From positions 96,063 through 160,062 of the forward strand of contig CAIVSY010000078.1 of the NCBI GenBank assembly GCA_903908715.1: 64,000 bases of DNA, written 5' to 3'. Position numbers and translations under genes: made by a program. The first letter of the stretch is position 1. Every line of letters begins with the position of its first letter. The stretch is from an uncultured bacterium (GTDB lineage: Bacteria; Verrucomicrobiota; Kiritimatiellia; CAIKKV01; CAITUY01). The notes below the pieces were generated by a model that was not told where the DNA came from, did no database searches, and worked only from the letters and a program-made list of their open reading frames with translations. Below, one piece after another: positions 8,373 through 16,801 of the stretch.

Positions 8373-9364
8373 GGCTTTCTCCTGCTAAGTTGCTCAATCC
8401 GCACCCGGGCCTTTTCCGCTAATTCCGAATGGGGAAAACGCCTGACAAAATCCTCATATGCCTGCAAGGCAGCCTCCGGCTTCCGGGCCAACTCATCATA
8501 ATACCGCGCCCTCTCATAGACAAGCGTGGCAAGCCGTGTGTTCAAGGTGCGAAGATAGGTCTCCGCAGTAGATACGTCGGGACTTGAAGGATACGCCCGG
8601 ATAAAAGCAGACAGCGCGGCTCGAGCGGCGTTCAAGGCATTTTCATCATTCCGTCTTTGATCGGAAAGCCGATAAAGGGCACAGGACTCGCGAAACGCCG
8701 CTTGCCGCGCCCATTCACTGGATGGATATCGGTTCTGCAGAACTTCATACGCGGCAATGGCCTCCTCTTCCTCCTCATTCATTTCGTGGATGCGCCCGAT
8801 ATTGAACTGGGCCTCCGGCGCCTTCTCCCAGGAAGGCGCATTCCGGATGATCTGCTCAAATAACGGAATCGCCCGCTCAGGCGATGAAAATCCAGGGATG
8901 AAGAGTAACTTTCCCACCCGGGCATGCATTATGTAACTGGCAATCTGGAATTGCAGGCCCAACACCTCGGGATAGGCAAACTGTCCGGGATAGTTGTCCA
9001 CAAGGTACTGATATTCCTCAAACGCGGCCTCGTACTTACCGCGTTTTTGCTGGACCTTGGCCAGAGCCAACTGCGCCGAAGCAGCGCGCTGCGAATCCGG
9101 CCATGCATACACCATCGCCTGATAAGCGTTAGCCGCCTTACGCAACCGGTTGTGCTGGTAATACTCGTACGCAAGCTTCTCCTGGGCAAGGTCGGTCGCG
9201 CGGGAGGGCTTCCGATACCAGTGCACCCCCCGCTTGATGCGTGCTTTGCCCACGTCTTCACCGGAACGGGTTTCATCCGTAAGCGATGTATCATACCCCG
9301 CCGCGAACGACAGGGGAACCCCGATACACATCCAAACGGCTATAAGAAAACGAATCCTTCGCAT
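8369..9364 (-). CDS. BamD-like TPR protein (outer-membrane assembly)
   Basis: A 331 aa exported protein. A hydrophobic N-terminus (about residues 4-22) ends in SFAAG, so it looks like a type I signal peptide without a lipobox cysteine, unlike classical BamD lipoproteins. The rest is tetratricopeptide-like helices: LAYEYYQHNRLRKAANAYQ, AQLALAKVQQKRGKYEAAFE, AQFNIGRIHEMNEEEEEAI and a final AALQAYEDFVRRFPHSE. BamD/ComL is the closest familiar family. The coupling to lptE supports a role in outer-membrane biogenesis. It could equally be a general periplasmic TPR scaffold. Confidence 0.75.
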   Translation of the reverse strand: MRRIRFLIAVWMCIGVPLSFAAGYDTSLTDETRSGEDVGKARIKRGVHWYRKPSRATDLAQEKLAYEYYQHNRLRKAANAYQAMVYAWPDSQRAASAQLALAKVQQKRGKYEAAFEEYQYLVDNYPGQFAYPEVLGLQFQIASYIMHARVGKLLFIPGFSSPERAIPLFEQIIRNAPSWEKAPEAQFNIGRIHEMNEEEEEAIAAYEVLQNRYPSSEWARQAAFRESCALYRLSDQRRNDENALNAARAALSAFIRAYPSSPDVSTAETYLRTLNTRLATLVYERARYYDELARKPEAALQAYEDFVRRFPHSELAEKARVRIEQLSRRKP

Positions 9365-9413
9365 GATGCCGCGTACTGTAGGGGGGGCACACCAACGCGG
9401 TCAAGAACTTTGG

Positions 9414-9442
9414 TTTTCAACACATCACCCGAACCGTATAAT
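9414..9442 (+). promoter_or_regulatory. Predicted promoter of the P-type ATPase gene
   Basis: TTTTCA at 9414-9419 and a perfect TATAAT at 9437-9442 are separated by 17 nt, 20 nt before the ATG. No obvious MerR-type palindrome was recognised in the spacer. Confidence 0.6.
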
Positions 9443-9462
9443 AGAAGCGGAGTCGATACCGA

Positions 9463-11607
9463 ATGAAACCCCGTCGCACATACCGGATTCACGGAATGGA
9501 TTGCGCTGAAGAAGTGGAATCCCTGAAAGCCACTGTCGGCAAATTGCCGGGCGTGACAAACCTGACCTTCAACCTGCTGAACGGCTCCATGTCTCTGGAC
9601 CTGAATGAGGACTGTGGCGATCCCGAAATTCTCGAAGCGGTCCGCCGCTCTGGATTACGTGCGGAACCTTGCGAAGCCGGAATGGAACCGGTCATTCGGG
9701 AAACAACATTCTGGGAACGGCGCGGCCGTCTTCTGACATGTCTTGGAAGCGCCGGCTTCCTCGCGTTAGGCATCTGCCAGTGCGGATGGATCAGCCTAAT
9801 CCCCGGATCCGACCCATTCCCAATAACGCCTGCCTGCCTGGCTAGCCTGCTGGCCTCCACCATACTGGGCATGTGGCATATCATTCCCAAGGCCGCCGCA
9901 TCCGCTGCCGGCCTGCGACCGGACATGAACCTCCTGATGACAATCGCCATTCTGGGAGCACTGGCCTTGGGTGACTGGCTGGAAGCCGCCTCGACCTCAT
10001 TCCTGTTCGCCATTGCCCTCTGGCTGGAATCCTGGAGCCTCTCAAGATCACGCCACGCCCTGCAAACCCTTTCCCGGCTTTCTCCGGCAACCGCACGCCG
10101 GATATCCCCAGACGATGGCAAGATCAACGTCTTGCCGGTGAAACAGGTTCCCGTCGGAGCGTCTGTCATCGTCCCGCCCGGCGAACGAATTCCGATGGAT
10201 GGGGAAGTCATCGAGGGCGAAGGATCGGTGAATGAGTCCCCCCTCACCGGGGAATCCATTCCGGTTGCAAAGACCCCTGGCAGTCTCGTCTATGCAGGAA
10301 CGATCAACAACGAGCATACCCTGTCGCTACGGGTTTTGAAACCCGCGTCGGAAACATTCCTGTCGCATATTATCCGAATGGTGGAAGAAGCGGAGAATCG
10401 TCGCGCGCCTGTGGAACAGTGGATCGACCGTTTTGCTCACCGTTACACTCCGCTGATGATTGTTGTGGCCCTCCTGATCGCCCTGCTCCCCCCGTTGATC
10501 ATCAACGCACCCTGGGCCACTTGGTTCAATCGGGCTTTGATTACCCTCGTCATTGCATGCCCTTGCGCCCTGGTTATCTCAACCCCCGTGGGGATCATAG
10601 CCGGAATAACCGCCGCCGCCCGTCACGGCGTCCTTATCAAAGGGGGCATCTATCTGGAAACCGCCGCCCGCATCAAGGCTCTCGCCATTGACAAGACCGG
10701 CACACTGACCTGTGGTGAACCGTCCGTTCAGAACGTGTTGCCCATGCAGGGATATACCTCAAGGCAAGTGCTGGCACTGGCGGCGGGTTTGGAAGCATTA
10801 TCCAACCATCCACTCGCAAGGGCCATACAGAAAGCAGCCCATGAAGCCGGCATTCCTCTCTGCCCCGTGGAATCCTTTGCCATCCTGCCCGGCAAGGGGG
10901 CCACAGGTCAAAAGGGTGGAGTTCCACACTGGATCGGCAGCCATCGCCTGCTTCACGAAAAAAACGCTGAAACACCGGAGATTCATGAACTTATCGTCCG
11001 CCTGGAGGACGCCGGCCACTCGGTTGTCATCCTGGGCTGCAACCACCATGTCATCGGTATCCTCAGTATAGCTGATACCGTGAGATCCCAGGCAACTCCC
11101 ATGGTCAAAGCCTTGCATGACATCAGCATCACACCCATCATCCTGTTGACAGGAGACAACGAAGGAACAGCTTCGGCCATCGCCCGCCAGACAGGGGTCG
11201 ATACCTATCATGCCGAATTGCTTCCGGATGACAAGATGCACTGCATCCATCGGATGGCATCGGAATATGGCGTCACCGCAATGGTAGGTGATGGAATCAA
11301 CGATGCCCCCGCCATGGCGGCATCAAGCCTGGGCATCGTGATGGGAGCTGCCGGATCGGATACAGCAATCGAAAGCGCGGATATCGCCTTGATGAAAGAT
11401 GACCTGCTGAAGATCCCCTGGCTCATTACCCATGCCCGGCGCGTCATGAAGACAATTCAAGCCAATGTTGCATTCGCCATTGGCATTAAATTGCTGATCC
11501 TCATTCTCTCAATCGGCGGCTTGGCAACCTTATGGATGGCCATTGCCGCCGATACCGGCGCAACCCTCTGCGTGGTCCTCTGGAGTCTGCGCCTGCTCAG
11601 GACCTGA
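9463..11607 (+). CDS. P1B-type heavy-metal (Zn/Cd/Pb) efflux ATPase
   Basis: A 714 aa ATP-driven exporter. Order of parts: an N-terminal HMA-like domain (residues 5-65) with GMDCAEE, which keeps C14 but lacks the second cysteine of CxxC; actuator TGES at 262-265; ion-site CPC at 366-368; phosphorylated D410 in DKTGT; SNHPLA at 447-452; TGDN at 563-566; GDGIND at 609-614. K676 in the penultimate membrane helix and D697 in ADTG match the pair that marks Zn/Cd/Pb (ZntA/CadA) pumps rather than copper pumps. It has its own promoter and is divergent from the bamD-like gene. Metal specificity is inferred. Confidence 0.92.
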   Translation: MKPRRTYRIHGMDCAEEVESLKATVGKLPGVTNLTFNLLNGSMSLDLNEDCGDPEILEAVRRSGLRAEPCEAGMEPVIRETTFWERRGRLLTCLGSAGFLALGICQCGWISLIPGSDPFPITPACLASLLASTILGMWHIIPKAAASAAGLRPDMNLLMTIAILGALALGDWLEAASTSFLFAIALWLESWSLSRSRHALQTLSRLSPATARRISPDDGKINVLPVKQVPVGASVIVPPGERIPMDGEVIEGEGSVNESPLTGESIPVAKTPGSLVYAGTINNEHTLSLRVLKPASETFLSHIIRMVEEAENRRAPVEQWIDRFAHRYTPLMIVVALLIALLPPLIINAPWATWFNRALITLVIACPCALVISTPVGIIAGITAAARHGVLIKGGIYLETAARIKALAIDKTGTLTCGEPSVQNVLPMQGYTSRQVLALAAGLEALSNHPLARAIQKAAHEAGIPLCPVESFAILPGKGATGQKGGVPHWIGSHRLLHEKNAETPEIHELIVRLEDAGHSVVILGCNHHVIGILSIADTVRSQATPMVKALHDISITPIILLTGDNEGTASAIARQTGVDTYHAELLPDDKMHCIHRMASEYGVTAMVGDGINDAPAMAASSLGIVMGAAGSDTAIESADIALMKDDLLKIPWLITHARRVMKTIQANVAFAIGIKLLILILSIGGLATLWMAIAADTGATLCVVLWSLRLLRT

Positions 11608-11631
11608 ACAGGCGCAGCGGCAACTCCGCTC

Positions 11632-12222
11632 TTACTTCGCATGCCGGGCCAGGTAACTTGCAACGCCTTCGGCTGTCGGCTTCATCGCGTCTTCCCCCTG
11701 ACGCCAATTGGCCGGGCAGACCTCCCCGTGCTCCTCGGTGTACTGCAATGCATCCAGGGTGCGGAGCATTTCATCCACGCTTCGCCCGATCGGCAGGTCA
11801 TTAACCAGCTGATGCCGAACGACCCCATGCGTGTCGATAAGAAACATCCCGCGCAAGGCAACCGAGTCATTCAGCAACACGTCATAAGCCCTGGCAATCT
11901 TCTTGTCGAGATCTGCCACCAGCGGGAATTGGATTTCGCCAATCCCCCCCTTGTTGCGGGGGGTCAACCGCCAGTGATAGTGGGAGAACTGGGAATCAAC
12001 CGAAACCCCGATCAGCACCGAGTTCTTTTCATGGAAACGTTTGACAGCCTTGTCAAAGGCAATGATCTCGGAAGGGCAGACAAAAGTGAAATCCAGTGGA
12101 TAGAATAGCAGAACCACGTATTTCCCCCGGTACGACGAGAGCTTCAGTTCATTAATCGAATTGTCCGGGAAAACCGCCTGTGCCGTGAAATCCGGCGCCT
12201 CTTTTGTCACTAATACAGCCAT
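11632..12222 (-). CDS. 2-Cys peroxiredoxin (AhpC/Prx1 type)
   Basis: A 196 aa thiol peroxidase that reduces hydrogen peroxide and organic peroxides. The peroxidatic cysteine is C49 in DFTFVCPSE and the resolving cysteine is C169 in EVCPANW, the typical 2-Cys arrangement with C-terminal tail. The start at 12222 is chosen because CAGGAGG stands directly upstream; an in-frame codon at 12255 lacks this. It lies downstream of the Rrf2 regulator on the same strand with a 111 nt gap, so it may be co-transcribed with it or separately controlled by it. The reductant (thioredoxin or AhpF) is not in the window. Confidence 0.93.
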   Translation of the reverse strand: MAVLVTKEAPDFTAQAVFPDNSINELKLSSYRGKYVVLLFYPLDFTFVCPSEIIAFDKAVKRFHEKNSVLIGVSVDSQFSHYHWRLTPRNKGGIGEIQFPLVADLDKKIARAYDVLLNDSVALRGMFLIDTHGVVRHQLVNDLPIGRSVDEMLRTLDALQYTEEHGEVCPANWRQGEDAMKPTAEGVASYLARHAK

Positions 12223-12333
12223 ACGATCCTCCTGTTTTCTTTGCTGACTTCCCACTCATCGAGATCCGGACCTACCCGAATCTCACTGCGTACAAATATG
12301 CCACCTAAACAGTCGCATTAGCAAATTCTTTTT

Positions 12334-12765
12334 TCAGCGGAACGGGTCACATTGCTCGCAGGCGGATAATCGGTCAAACGTGGCAACCTTCATCCGATTC
12401 TGCAAGTCGTTCTGCAGTTCGCCCAACGCCTTCCCGATCGGACACCCCTTTGAACGCCCGCAAATCGCAGGATCGCGCACGCAGGCACTCAAATCCACAC
12501 TTTCAGGCGCCATGGCGTTTACGACATCCAGCATCGATATCTTGGAAGGAGAACGCGCCAACCGTAACCCACCACTCTTCCCCCTTCGACTCACAATCAA
12601 TCCCTTCGCGACCATACGGCCTGCAATCTTCCTCAAAAACCGATACGGAATACCCATTCCCTGAGCAATGACACCAACCGAAACATGGTCCCCACCCCCA
12701 TTCTTCCAACCCCGGCTCAAAGCCAGGATCACCCTCATCCCATAATCCGCTTCCCGTGTAATCAT
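12334..12765 (-). CDS. Rrf2-family transcriptional regulator with cysteine cluster
   Basis: A 143 aa winged-helix regulator opening MITREADYGMRVILAL. The DNA-binding region includes IPYRFLRKIAGRMVAKGLI and the wing SRRGKSGGLRLAR. C95, C102 and C108 are spaced as in the iron-sulfur ligands of IscR/NsrR-type members, and C136/C139 add a CxxC near the end. It probably senses oxidants, nitric oxide or Fe-S status and controls itself and the downstream peroxiredoxin. GGAGGAG precedes the ATG. Confidence 0.9.
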   Translation of the reverse strand: MITREADYGMRVILALSRGWKNGGGDHVSVGVIAQGMGIPYRFLRKIAGRMVAKGLIVSRRGKSGGLRLARSPSKISMLDVVNAMAPESVDLSACVRDPAICGRSKGCPIGKALGELQNDLQNRMKVATFDRLSACEQCDPFR

Positions 12766-12792
12766 TCATCTCCTCCGCCAATATTGACACTT

Positions 12793-12810
12793 GGAAAGTA
12801 GTAAATTTCC
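12793..12810. promoter_or_regulatory. Candidate operator for the Rrf2 regulator
   Basis: An inverted repeat GGAAA-N8-TTTCC lies 28 nt upstream of the regulator's start codon in the 263 nt gap shared with fusA. Its position would suit autoregulation, but the arms are short and the assignment is a guess. Confidence 0.25.
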
Positions 12811-13028
12811 GTCACATTGCAAATCGTTTCTTGCCGACGCCCGTTTTCCCGGACCTGTCGCATTGGCCTCCATAGCGCGCTACACCCGGAAAACCCAGCA
12901 CCGCATCTACCCAGAATTTCCTTGCATTGGGCGCGCGTAATTCCCATACTACACCCCTTTTTCCCGCGAAGGTCAATCCCACTGGATTAGAATCGGATGG
13001 CTTGCGGGAAGTGTGGAAAGGTTGAAAC

Positions 13029-15113
13029 ATGGACGAACAAGTACCCCTTTCGAATTTGCGCAACATCGGCATCATGGCCCATATTGATGCGGGCAAGACC
13101 ACCGTAAGCGAGCGGATCCTCTATTTTTCAGGAAAAACTCATAAGCTGGGCGAAGTGCACGACGGAGCAGCCACCATGGATTGGATGGTGCAGGAGCAGG
13201 AACGCGGCATAACCATCACTTCCGCCGCCACAACCACCTCCTGGAGGGATCACCGCATCTCAGTAATCGACACCCCCGGACACGTGGACTTTACTGCCGA
13301 AGTCGAGCGGAGCCTCCGAGTTCTGGATGGCGCAATCGCCCTCTTCTGCGCAGTGGGCGGCGTGCAACCCCAGTCTGAACAAGTCTGGCGCCAAAGCGAG
13401 AAATACAATGTCCCCAAGATCGCGTTCATCAACAAGATGGATCGCGTCGGAGCCGATTTCTTCGGTGTTGTCGAGGAAATCCAGAATATCCTGGGCGCCA
13501 ACGCTGTCCCTGTCGTTGTGCCGATTGGAGCGGAAGATACCTTCAGCGGCATCATCGACCTCGTCAAGATGAAGGCCGTCTATTACAACGAAGCGGACCG
13601 CGGCCGAACCTGGTCCGAAGAGGAGATTCCTGCCGACAAGATCGAGAAAGCCAGGAAATGGCGCGCGAACCTGGTGGAAAAGTGTGCCGAACAGTGCGAT
13701 ACTCTTCTGGAAAAGTTCCTGGAGACAGGTGATCTGTCGGAAGAGGAGATCAGCAGCATTATCCGCAAGGCAACCATTGCCCGGCGTGTGATTCCCGTCT
13801 ACTGCGGCTCTGCCTTCAAGAACAAGGGCATCCAGCGCCTGCTCGACGGCATCGTGGATTACCTCCCATCCCCGGCCGATATCCCGCCCGTCATCGGGCA
13901 AGTTGGCGAAGGGGAAGTCCATCGGGCCCATTCTGCCGAGGAACCGTTTTCCGCCCTTGCCTTCAAGATCATGTCGGACAAGCACATGGGCAAACTTACC
14001 TACATGCGAGTTTATTCAGGCAAGATCAATGCCGGAACAGTGGTTTATAACAGCACACAACAGAAGGAGCAGCGCATTGGACGCCTCCTCCGTATGCATG
14101 CGAACCGCCAGGAATCCATCGAGTCCGCCCAGTGCGGGGATATCGTTGCGGTTGTCGGCCTGCAGCACACCAAAACAGGCGACACCCTCTGTTGCGTGGA
14201 TAACCCCATTCTACTCGAGTCCATCGAGTTCCCTTCGCCCGTAATGTCCATCAGCATCGCGCCGGAGAGCCGGGCGGATGACGAAAAGCTCGGACACGCC
14301 CTGCATGCACTGGCGGATGAGGACCCGACGTTTGTCGTGGGGTTTGACGATGAAACCAAGGAAACCATTATCTCAGGCATGGGCGAGTTGCATCTGGAGA
14401 TCCTGGTCGACCGGATGAAACGCGAATTCGGTGTCGCCGCGAAAATTGGCCGCCCGGAAGTGGCCTACCGCGAAACCGGAACGACCGATTCCGATGGGCA
14501 GTACAAGCATGTTAAGCAGTCCGGCGGCCGCGGACAATATGCGCATGTCTGCCTGAAGCTGGAACCGCTGGATCCTGGTCAGGGCTTTGAGTTCGTCAAT
14601 GAAGTCCGGGGCGGACGCATCCCTCAGCAGTTCATTCCAGCCGTTGAGAAGGGCGTTGTGAAGGCCATGACCAAGGGACCTGTGGCCGGATATCCCGTTG
14701 TCGATATGCGTGTTACGGTGTACGACGGGACCTATCACGAGGTGGATTCAAACGAGTTCGCCTTCATTGAGGCGGCCCGCGCCGGTTTCGCCCAGCTGTT
14801 CCTCGAGACCCGGCCCGAACTTCTGGAACCGGTAATGTCCGTGGAAGTCGTGACACCCGAGGAATTCATGGGATCCGTTTCAGGGTCGATCTGCCAGCGG
14901 CGAGGCCGCATTGAAAGCATGGATGAGCAGGGCGAATACAAGGTGGTCCGTGGCTTTGTCCCGCTGAGCGAGATGTTCGGCTACGCAAATACTGTGCGGA
15001 CCATCTCTCAAGGACGTGCCTCGTTCACTATGCACTTCGAGCATTACGAAGCGGTCCCCTTCGCGCTGGCCGAGGAAATCGTGGCGAAGCGCAAGGAAGC
15101 AAAGAAGGTCTGA
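13029..15113 (+). CDS. fusA: Translation elongation factor G
   Basis: A 694 aa GTPase that drives translocation of tRNA and mRNA on the ribosome. GTPase motifs are AHIDAGKT at 17-24, switch II DTPGH at 81-85 and NKMD at 135-138. All later EF-G domains are present, ending with [15 protein letters not shown] and a [17 protein letters not shown] block. It stands alone, not beside rpsL, rpsG or tuf, so it may be either the main EF-G or a paralogue; the sequence alone does not decide. AAAGG precedes the ATG. Its last 86 nt overlap the end of the convergent mutM frame. Confidence 0.95.
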   Translation: MDEQVPLSNLRNIGIMAHIDAGKTTVSERILYFSGKTHKLGEVHDGAATMDWMVQEQERGITITSAATTTSWRDHRISVIDTPGHVDFTAEVERSLRVLDGAIALFCAVGGVQPQSEQVWRQSEKYNVPKIAFINKMDRVGADFFGVVEEIQNILGANAVPVVVPIGAEDTFSGIIDLVKMKAVYYNEADRGRTWSEEEIPADKIEKARKWRANLVEKCAEQCDTLLEKFLETGDLSEEEISSIIRKATIARRVIPVYCGSAFKNKGIQRLLDGIVDYLPSPADIPPVIGQVGEGEVHRAHSAEEPFSALAFKIMSDKHMGKLTYMRVYSGKINAGTVVYNSTQQKEQRIGRLLRMHANRQESIESAQCGDIVAVVGLQHTKTGDTLCCVDNPILLESIEFPSPVMSISIAPESRADDEKLGHALHALADEDPTFVVGFDDETKETIISGMGELHLEILVDRMKREFGVAAKIGRPEVAYRETGTTDSDGQYKHVKQSGGRGQYAHVCLKLEPLDPGQGFEFVNEVRGGRIPQQFIPAVEKGVVKAMTKGPVAGYPVVDMRVTVYDGTYHEVDSNEFAFIEAARAGFAQLFLETRPELLEPVMSVEVVTPEEFMGSVSGSICQRRGRIESMDEQGEYKVVRGFVPLSEMFGYANTVRTISQGRASFTMHFEHYEAVPFALAEEIVAKRKEAKKV

Positions 15114-15933
15114 TCTGGCAGGCGGGGCACAAATGCGTGCCCCTCTGCCCGACAACCATTCGCTCAATGGACTTGCCACAACGAGGGCACGGCTGACCTG
15201 TGCGACGGAATACGTGCAAACGGCTCCGATTCCGCCCTTGCCTTCCGTCGGGACTCTTGAAGTTCGGCCTGCCGTTCCCCAACGAAGTTCCGCGGTTTCG
15301 AATCCCCTGCCGCAATACCCGTCCAATCGCCTTGTGCAAGGATTGAACCTCGCGGTCGGATAAATCGGCCGCGCAGCGGCAGGGATGAATCCCTGCAGCC
15401 CACAAGGCCTCATCCACATAAATATTCCCCAAGCCGGCCAGAAATGTTTGATCCAGTAAAAGCGGTTTCAACTGGCGACGGTGAAGCCGCAGCTGCTCCC
15501 CTAGCCAAGCCTCTGTAAAAACAGCGCTAAGGGGCTCAGGACCCAACCGGCCCAACACTTCTGCGGGGTTCCCGACCAGCATCCAACGGCCGAATTTCCG
15601 CGGGTCCACGAAATCGAGCCAACGTCCGTCCTCCAGTCGCAACGACAACCTCGTCGCAGCATGGCAACCTGATTCCGGCTCCAGATAAATCCGGCCGCTC
15701 ATCCGCAGATGTGCGAGAAGGTACATCTCGTTGTCCATACGGAAAACCAGGTATTTAGCCCTTCGCACGATGGAAAGAATACGCCGCCCCGGAACGATGC
15801 GAAGAAATTGGTTGCGTCCAGCGGCCTCCACAACACCCGGCCAGCCAAGCACCACATCCACGATCCGGCAACCCGGAACCCTTCGCCGACACAGGTCCCG
15901 TACAATCGTTTCAACCTCTGGGAGTTCCGGCAT
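15028..15933 (-). CDS. mutM: Formamidopyrimidine-DNA glycosylase
   Basis: Base-excision repair enzyme removing 8-oxoguanine and formamidopyrimidines. It starts MPELPEVE, where P2 is the catalytic nucleophile after Met removal and E3 the acid; K60 corresponds to the beta-elimination lysine. [11 protein letters not shown] and a C-terminal zinc finger (CPRC ... CPAC) are present. About 30 basic residues (rich in P and R) follow the finger, making it 301 aa instead of about 270. This tail is encoded opposite the end of fusA. Its start lies 23 nt inside the preceding gene, so the two are probably coupled. Confidence 0.93.
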   Translation of the reverse strand: MPELPEVETIVRDLCRRRVPGCRIVDVVLGWPGVVEAAGRNQFLRIVPGRRILSIVRRAKYLVFRMDNEMYLLAHLRMSGRIYLEPESGCHAATRLSLRLEDGRWLDFVDPRKFGRWMLVGNPAEVLGRLGPEPLSAVFTEAWLGEQLRLHRRQLKPLLLDQTFLAGLGNIYVDEALWAAGIHPCRCAADLSDREVQSLHKAIGRVLRQGIRNRGTSLGNGRPNFKSPDGRQGRNRSRLHVFRRTGQPCPRCGKSIERMVVGQRGTHLCPACQIRPSLLPCASPRFPRPARRGPLRNARSA

Positions 15934-16687
15934 GCCCACCCCCCCTGAAATCCCGTCGCGGAAACCCCGGTCCACGCCCGAAACCCCTTCCATACCCGGG
16001 CCGCCGGGGCCTACCGCCTGTATCGCCTTCCCCCTGCCCCCTGTAACGCTCCGGAAACGAGGAGCGCCGGTCCTGTTGCATCATCCTCTCCCGGAACTCA
16101 CGGTTCAAACGCTTCCGGTGATCCGCAAGTTGACGAACCATCGTCTCGGTCATGCGCCCCAGCGCGACATCCAAGGCCATGCTTAGCCCGCATCGCGTTT
16201 GGTCCATCAGGTCACTCATGCACTGGATGACCTTGCCGTATTCGCCAACGGTCCTTGTTCGCACCGGCAACAACTCGCCATTCTCATCCCTCCGCTGCTC
16301 GGCCTGCAACAGGAGTTGCAGGACCTTGGTCAACTCCCGCTGCGACCATTGCCCTGGCGGCAGGCGCGGCAGAAGTTCCACCGCCAACAGATGGGAAGCA
16401 TACGGCAACAGGGTTTGTAGCCGGTCAAGCGGGATCCTTTGGTCCAGAACAGCAGCAGGCAATTCCTTGCAGCGCGAAGCCGCATCCAGCAGGCGGGCCT
16501 CGGCAAGGGTAATACGTCGCTCAGCAATGGCGAGCGCAACCCAAGGCGCAATGTTCATCTCTTGCACAAGCCCAACCGCACGCTCCCCAATCGCACGGGT
16601 TCCTCCACGATCCATGGCTTGCTGCACAAGCGCCTCCGCCCAACGTCGGGATCGTCCTTTCTCATGCCTGTCATCGGTTCCATTCAT
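15911..16687 (-). CDS. Uncharacterised protein with helical body and RG-rich tail
   Basis: A 258 aa protein I do not recognise. Residues about 10-195 are predicted helical and charged (for example ALVQQAMDRGGTRAIGE and GRMTETMVRQLADHRKRL), without signal peptide or membrane segment. Residues about 205-258 are low complexity, rich in R, G and P (repeats such as GYGRGFGRGPGFPRRD), resembling the RG tails of RNA-binding proteins. The stop overlaps mutM by 23 nt. Cytoplasmic nucleic-acid binding is a reasonable guess from the tail alone. Confidence 0.75.
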   Translation of the reverse strand: MNGTDDRHEKGRSRRWAEALVQQAMDRGGTRAIGERAVGLVQEMNIAPWVALAIAERRITLAEARLLDAASRCKELPAAVLDQRIPLDRLQTLLPYASHLLAVELLPRLPPGQWSQRELTKVLQLLLQAEQRRDENGELLPVRTRTVGEYGKVIQCMSDLMDQTRCGLSMALDVALGRMTETMVRQLADHRKRLNREFRERMMQQDRRSSFPERYRGQGEGDTGGRPRRPGYGRGFGRGPGFPRRDFRGGGHAGTPRG

Positions 16688-16801
16688 GATCTACATATCC
16701 TGCGTTGAGGAACAAGCCATGTCGAGAGAGAAAACATACGGAAATATGCAACTTAATCTTCTGGCCTTTCAGCCTTAAAGTAGGATACAATTCTCGTTTT
16801 G

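Noticed and set aside
9489..10259. Minus-strand frame of 256 codons
   Set aside because: Antisense to the P-type ATPase, where the HMA-like and actuator domains are continuous and conserved.
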